DNA from: an uncultured Actinomycetes bacterium
GTDB lineage: Bacteria; Actinomycetota; Thermoleophilia; Gaiellales; F1-60-MAGs149
DNA length: 16,358 bases
Direction: 5' to 3'
Assembly: GCA_903847495.1 (NCBI GenBank)
Contig: CAINDT010000210.1
Location: 1-16,358 of the forward strand
A program made the translations under genes and the position numbers. The notes beneath the pieces were generated by a model. That model made no database searches and was not told the DNA's origin. It was given only the letters and a program-made list of their open reading frames with translations. This document shows, one piece after another, positions 14,118 to 16,358 of the stretch; position 1 is the first letter of the stretch, and every line of letters begins with the position of its first letter.

Positions 14118-15857
14118 GTGACTACCTTTCCGCGCGTTCCCCGTCCCGTCCGCCTCCTACTCACCGCCGCGCTCGCTTTGAGTGCACTCGTCGTCGCGAT
14201 CGGCACCGCCTCGGCGGCGGTCACGGAGAACGGGCGCCTGTACTGGGTCAACAGCCAGACCGGCACGCTCTCGAGCGCCGCGATCGGCGCGCCGTCGGGC
14301 GGCATCACGACGTACGCCACCGGCGATATCCCGAACTCCGTGTTCGCCACCAGCAGCGCCCTCTACTGGACCAGTGCGACCTCGGCGCACATCGGCATCG
14401 CCAATCTGCAGGGTGCCGTGCAGAGCTACATTGCTCCGGGCGGCACCAGCGCGCCCACCGGCGTGGTTGTCGTCGGGCAGTTCATCTACTGGGCCGACAA
14501 CGGCTTCATCGGCCGCGCGACGATCACCGGCGCGCAGCCGCAGACGGGCTGGCAGTGGTACCAGACGCCCAGCGGTCAGAACACCTCGATCTGGTCCGAC
14601 GGCGCGTACATCTACTGGGGCGATGCCAACTCGATCGGCCGTATCGGCCTTGACGGCTCGGGAGCGAACGTCAACTTCGTCTCGAATGCGCAGGTGGCCG
14701 GCGCCGTCGCGTCGCCGACGTCGATCACCTCCGACGGCCAGCGCATCTACTGGATCAATGCGGGCGCCTCGCAGATCAGCAGCGCGACGGTGGGCACGGG
14801 CCTGCAGGTCACGCCGACGTACCTCGCGCTGCCGGCGCCGGCCGTCGGTCTCACCGAGACGGGTAGCTCGTTCTTCTGGACCGCGCAGAGCGGCGGCTCG
14901 ATCGGCGCCGCCAACCTGACGCCGCAGATCACGGCCGCGACGTTCATCAACACGTCCAACAACCCGACCGATCTCGCGGCGTCGCGCTGGGCGCTGACCG
15001 TCGCCAAGGGTGGCACGGGAGCCGCGACCAGCACGGTCACTGCCGCAGGCAGCGCCGCCACGCAGAACGGCCTCAGCTGTGGCCAGATCTGCACGAACGA
15101 CTTCCCCGACATGGCGGCGGTCACGCTGACGGCGACGCCGGCACCGGGCTTCGTCTTTGCCGGTTGGGCGGGGGCGTGCACGGGCACGGCCCGGACCTGC
15201 ACGGTCACGATGAACCAGTCGCAGAACGTGCAGGCGACGTTCAATCCTGCCGTCACGAACTTCGTCCTCTCGCTGACGAAGCGCGGCACGGGCAGCGGCA
15301 GCATCGTGTCGTCGCCGGTCGGTCTCAACTGCGGCACGGTCTGCGCCGCGCCGTTCGCGAGGAACACCAAGGTCACGCTGACCGCCGTCGAGGGTCCGCT
15401 GACGGACTTCGCCGGCTGGAGCGGTGCATGCTCGGGGTTCAAGGCCCAGAGCGTCTGCACGGTCACGATGTCGCAGGCCCGCGCGGCGAGCGCGACGTTC
15501 AACCCGGCGCCGGTCCTGACGCTGACGAAATTCGGCATCACGAACGCCACGTTCCGTGTCGGCAGCCACACGACGGCGGTGCGTGCGTACACGCCGATCG
15601 GTACGACGATCAAGTACACGCTGTCTGAGAACGCCAACGTGACCGTCGCGTTCCAGAAGGTCGGCTACGCGCGGAAGCAGTACCTCTACCGCTCGTCCGG
15701 CGCCAAGGGCGGCAAGACGGGTGCCAACGCCATCTCGTTCACCGGACGCGTGGGGCGCACGCCGCTGACGACCGGTCGTTGGAAGGTGATCATCACGGCC
15801 TCCGACAGCACGACGACGACGAAGGCCCAGGTCAAGTACTTCACGGTCAAGCAGTAG
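14118..15857 (+). CDS. Secreted beta-propeller protein with two bacterial repeat (InlB B-type) domains
   Basis: A 579-residue exported protein. The signal peptide runs to about residue 33 (GTASA). Six YW-type blades follow, marked by LYWVNS, LYWTSA, IYWADNG, IYWGDAN, IYWINAG and FFWTAQS, spread over about 41-260. This resembles YWTD/virginiamycin-B-lyase-like propellers, but no catalytic residues can be assigned. Two divergent InlB B-type bacterial repeats come next (about 290-375 and 382-462), each with a CG-x-x-C pair, an F-A-G-W segment and a C-T-V-T-M strand. The last 110 residues carry LSENANVTVAF and GANAISFTGRVGRTPL, a fibronectin-like domain I associate with Solirubrobacterales surface proteins. 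There is no sorting signal. An adhesive or scaffold role is inferred. The GTG start follows TAAGGT by 6 nt. Confidence 0.85.
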   Translation: MTTFPRVPRPVRLLLTAALALSALVVAIGTASAAVTENGRLYWVNSQTGTLSSAAIGAPSGGITTYATGDIPNSVFATSSALYWTSATSAHIGIANLQGAVQSYIAPGGTSAPTGVVVVGQFIYWADNGFIGRATITGAQPQTGWQWYQTPSGQNTSIWSDGAYIYWGDANSIGRIGLDGSGANVNFVSNAQVAGAVASPTSITSDGQRIYWINAGASQISSATVGTGLQVTPTYLALPAPAVGLTETGSSFFWTAQSGGSIGAANLTPQITAATFINTSNNPTDLAASRWALTVAKGGTGAATSTVTAAGSAATQNGLSCGQICTNDFPDMAAVTLTATPAPGFVFAGWAGACTGTARTCTVTMNQSQNVQATFNPAVTNFVLSLTKRGTGSGSIVSSPVGLNCGTVCAAPFARNTKVTLTAVEGPLTDFAGWSGACSGFKAQSVCTVTMSQARAASATFNPAPVLTLTKFGITNATFRVGSHTTAVRAYTPIGTTIKYTLSENANVTVAFQKVGYARKQYLYRSSGAKGGKTGANAISFTGRVGRTPLTTGRWKVIITASDSTTTTKAQVKYFTVKQ

Positions 15858-15866
15858 CGCGCAGGG

Positions 15867-15896
15867 GCGCGGGCGGCGCGTTGGCGTCGCCCGCGT
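15867..15896. terminator. Strong GC hairpin between convergent genes
   Basis: GCGGGCG (15869-15875) pairs perfectly with CGCCCGC (15888-15894). The stem continues inward with C-G, G-C and C-G pairs and one G-T to a GTTG loop, and outward by one or two pairs, giving about 12 bp. It fills the 45-bp gap between convergent genes and could serve both. No T tract is present on either side. Confidence 0.5.
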
Positions 15897-15902
15897 GCCG
15901 CG

Positions 15903-16358
15903 TTACCGCCGAGCGGTGGCGGCACCGAGCGGCGTGAACGGATCACCGCCAGCGCGCGAGCCGAAGAGCGACTCGAGGAAGCCGTAGAACCACTTGGCCT
16001 GCGCGGCATCGTGCTCGAGCATCAGGGCGTCCTGCTCCTCACGGGTCTGCACGCCGGGCGCGCCGTACGCCGCCCATGGCGCGGCCTGCCAGCGCCGGAA
16101 CCCCTCGATCGTCACCTCGGGATGGAACTGCACGCCGTAGGTGCGCGCCCCGTGGCGATAGGCCTGGTTCGGATACAGCTGGCTCGACGCGAGTAGCGTC
16201 GCGCCCTCCGGCAGGGCGAACGTGTGGAAGTGCGCCTGCGTCGCGTGCAGCGGAGTGGTGAGAAAGCCCTCGGCGATCCCGTCTGCGGTCGGCGTCAGCT
16301 CGTAGTACCCGAACTCGTGCAGACCGGACTCTGGCGGGCCGACCTCGGCGCCGAGCAC
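15903..16358 (-). CDS. Class I glutamine amidotransferase, GMP-synthase-like (partial, C-terminal part)
   Basis: The frame reads in from beyond the right edge, and 151 residues are visible. The first visible residues, VLGAEVGP, match the helix after the nucleophile elbow of class I amidotransferases, so the catalytic Cys lies just outside the window and the GTG at the edge is an internal Val codon. GVQFHPEVT supplies the His and Glu of the catalytic triad. The AHFHTFALPEGATLLASS stretch is typical of stand-alone GMP-synthase-like amidotransferases (the GuaA amidotransferase-domain group). A C-terminal helical extension with many acidic residues follows. Such proteins hydrolyse glutamine or gamma-glutamyl compounds; the physiological substrate is unclear. 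Confidence 0.85.
   Translation of the reverse strand: MLGAEVGPPESGLHEFGYYELTPTADGIAEGFLTTPLHATQAHFHTFALPEGATLLASSQLYPNQAYRHGARTYGVQFHPEVTIEGFRRWQAAPWAAYGAPGVQTREEQDALMLEHDAAQAKWFYGFLESLFGSRAGGDPFTPLGAATARR

Noticed and set aside
14027..14350. A 108-residue N-terminal extension of the MprF-like protein
   Set aside because: It overlaps the divergent propeller gene and its signal peptide region, has no family similarity, and a -10 box points to GTG 14026.
14157..15569. A 470-codon minus-strand frame opposite the secreted propeller gene
   Set aside because: Arg/Asp-rich shadow without domains.

Overview
The window is GC-rich, densely packed chromosomal DNA. Thirteen complete genes and two genes cut by the window edges fill almost all of it, and no stretch over about 300 bases lacks a gene. 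The style suggests an actinobacterium, most likely a Thermoleophilia/Solirubrobacterales-type organism. The grounds are large secreted proteins made of putative-Ig, bacterial-repeat, DUF11 and prealbumin-like domains, a secreted HNH nuclease with an Excalibur tail, and start codons that sit almost directly behind -10 boxes (the leaderless mode common in Actinobacteria). The lineage is inferred from protein style only. I see no rRNA, tRNA, IS element, CRISPR array or prophage gene.

Left part (1-3573): the last codons of a probable MntA-type antitoxin are followed by a HepT-type toxin. Convergent to it is a NylB-like serine hydrolase. A divergently transcribed TRIC/UPF0126 membrane channel comes next and meets a membrane-anchored PQQ-type beta-propeller tail to tail.

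Middle (3680-9962): an 840-residue exported protein with three prealbumin-like repeats and a DUF11 domain; a 60-residue zinc-ribbon protein; a NarL-type response regulator and its histidine kinase transcribed divergently; a secreted HNH nuclease with an Excalibur domain; and a MOSC-domain protein.

Right part (9967-16358): a 34-residue membrane peptide, a glycine-rich/Ig/OmpA-like exported protein and an MprF-like lipid aminoacyltransferase, all on the minus strand; then a secreted beta-propeller protein with two bacterial repeats; and the C-terminal part of a class I glutamine amidotransferase.

Two regulatory patterns stand out. First, 12 of 13 complete or near-complete transcription-unit starts have an xAnnnT (mostly TAnnnT) hexamer exactly 6-7 nt before the start codon, which implies leaderless mRNAs and decides several starts. 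Second, a CACA-N2-TGTG palindrome occurs in three intergenic regions. These lie about 51-60 bp upstream of all the large exported structural genes and about 38 bp upstream of the MprF-like gene. The envelope genes may therefore form one small regulon; this is the strongest candidate for something undescribed here.
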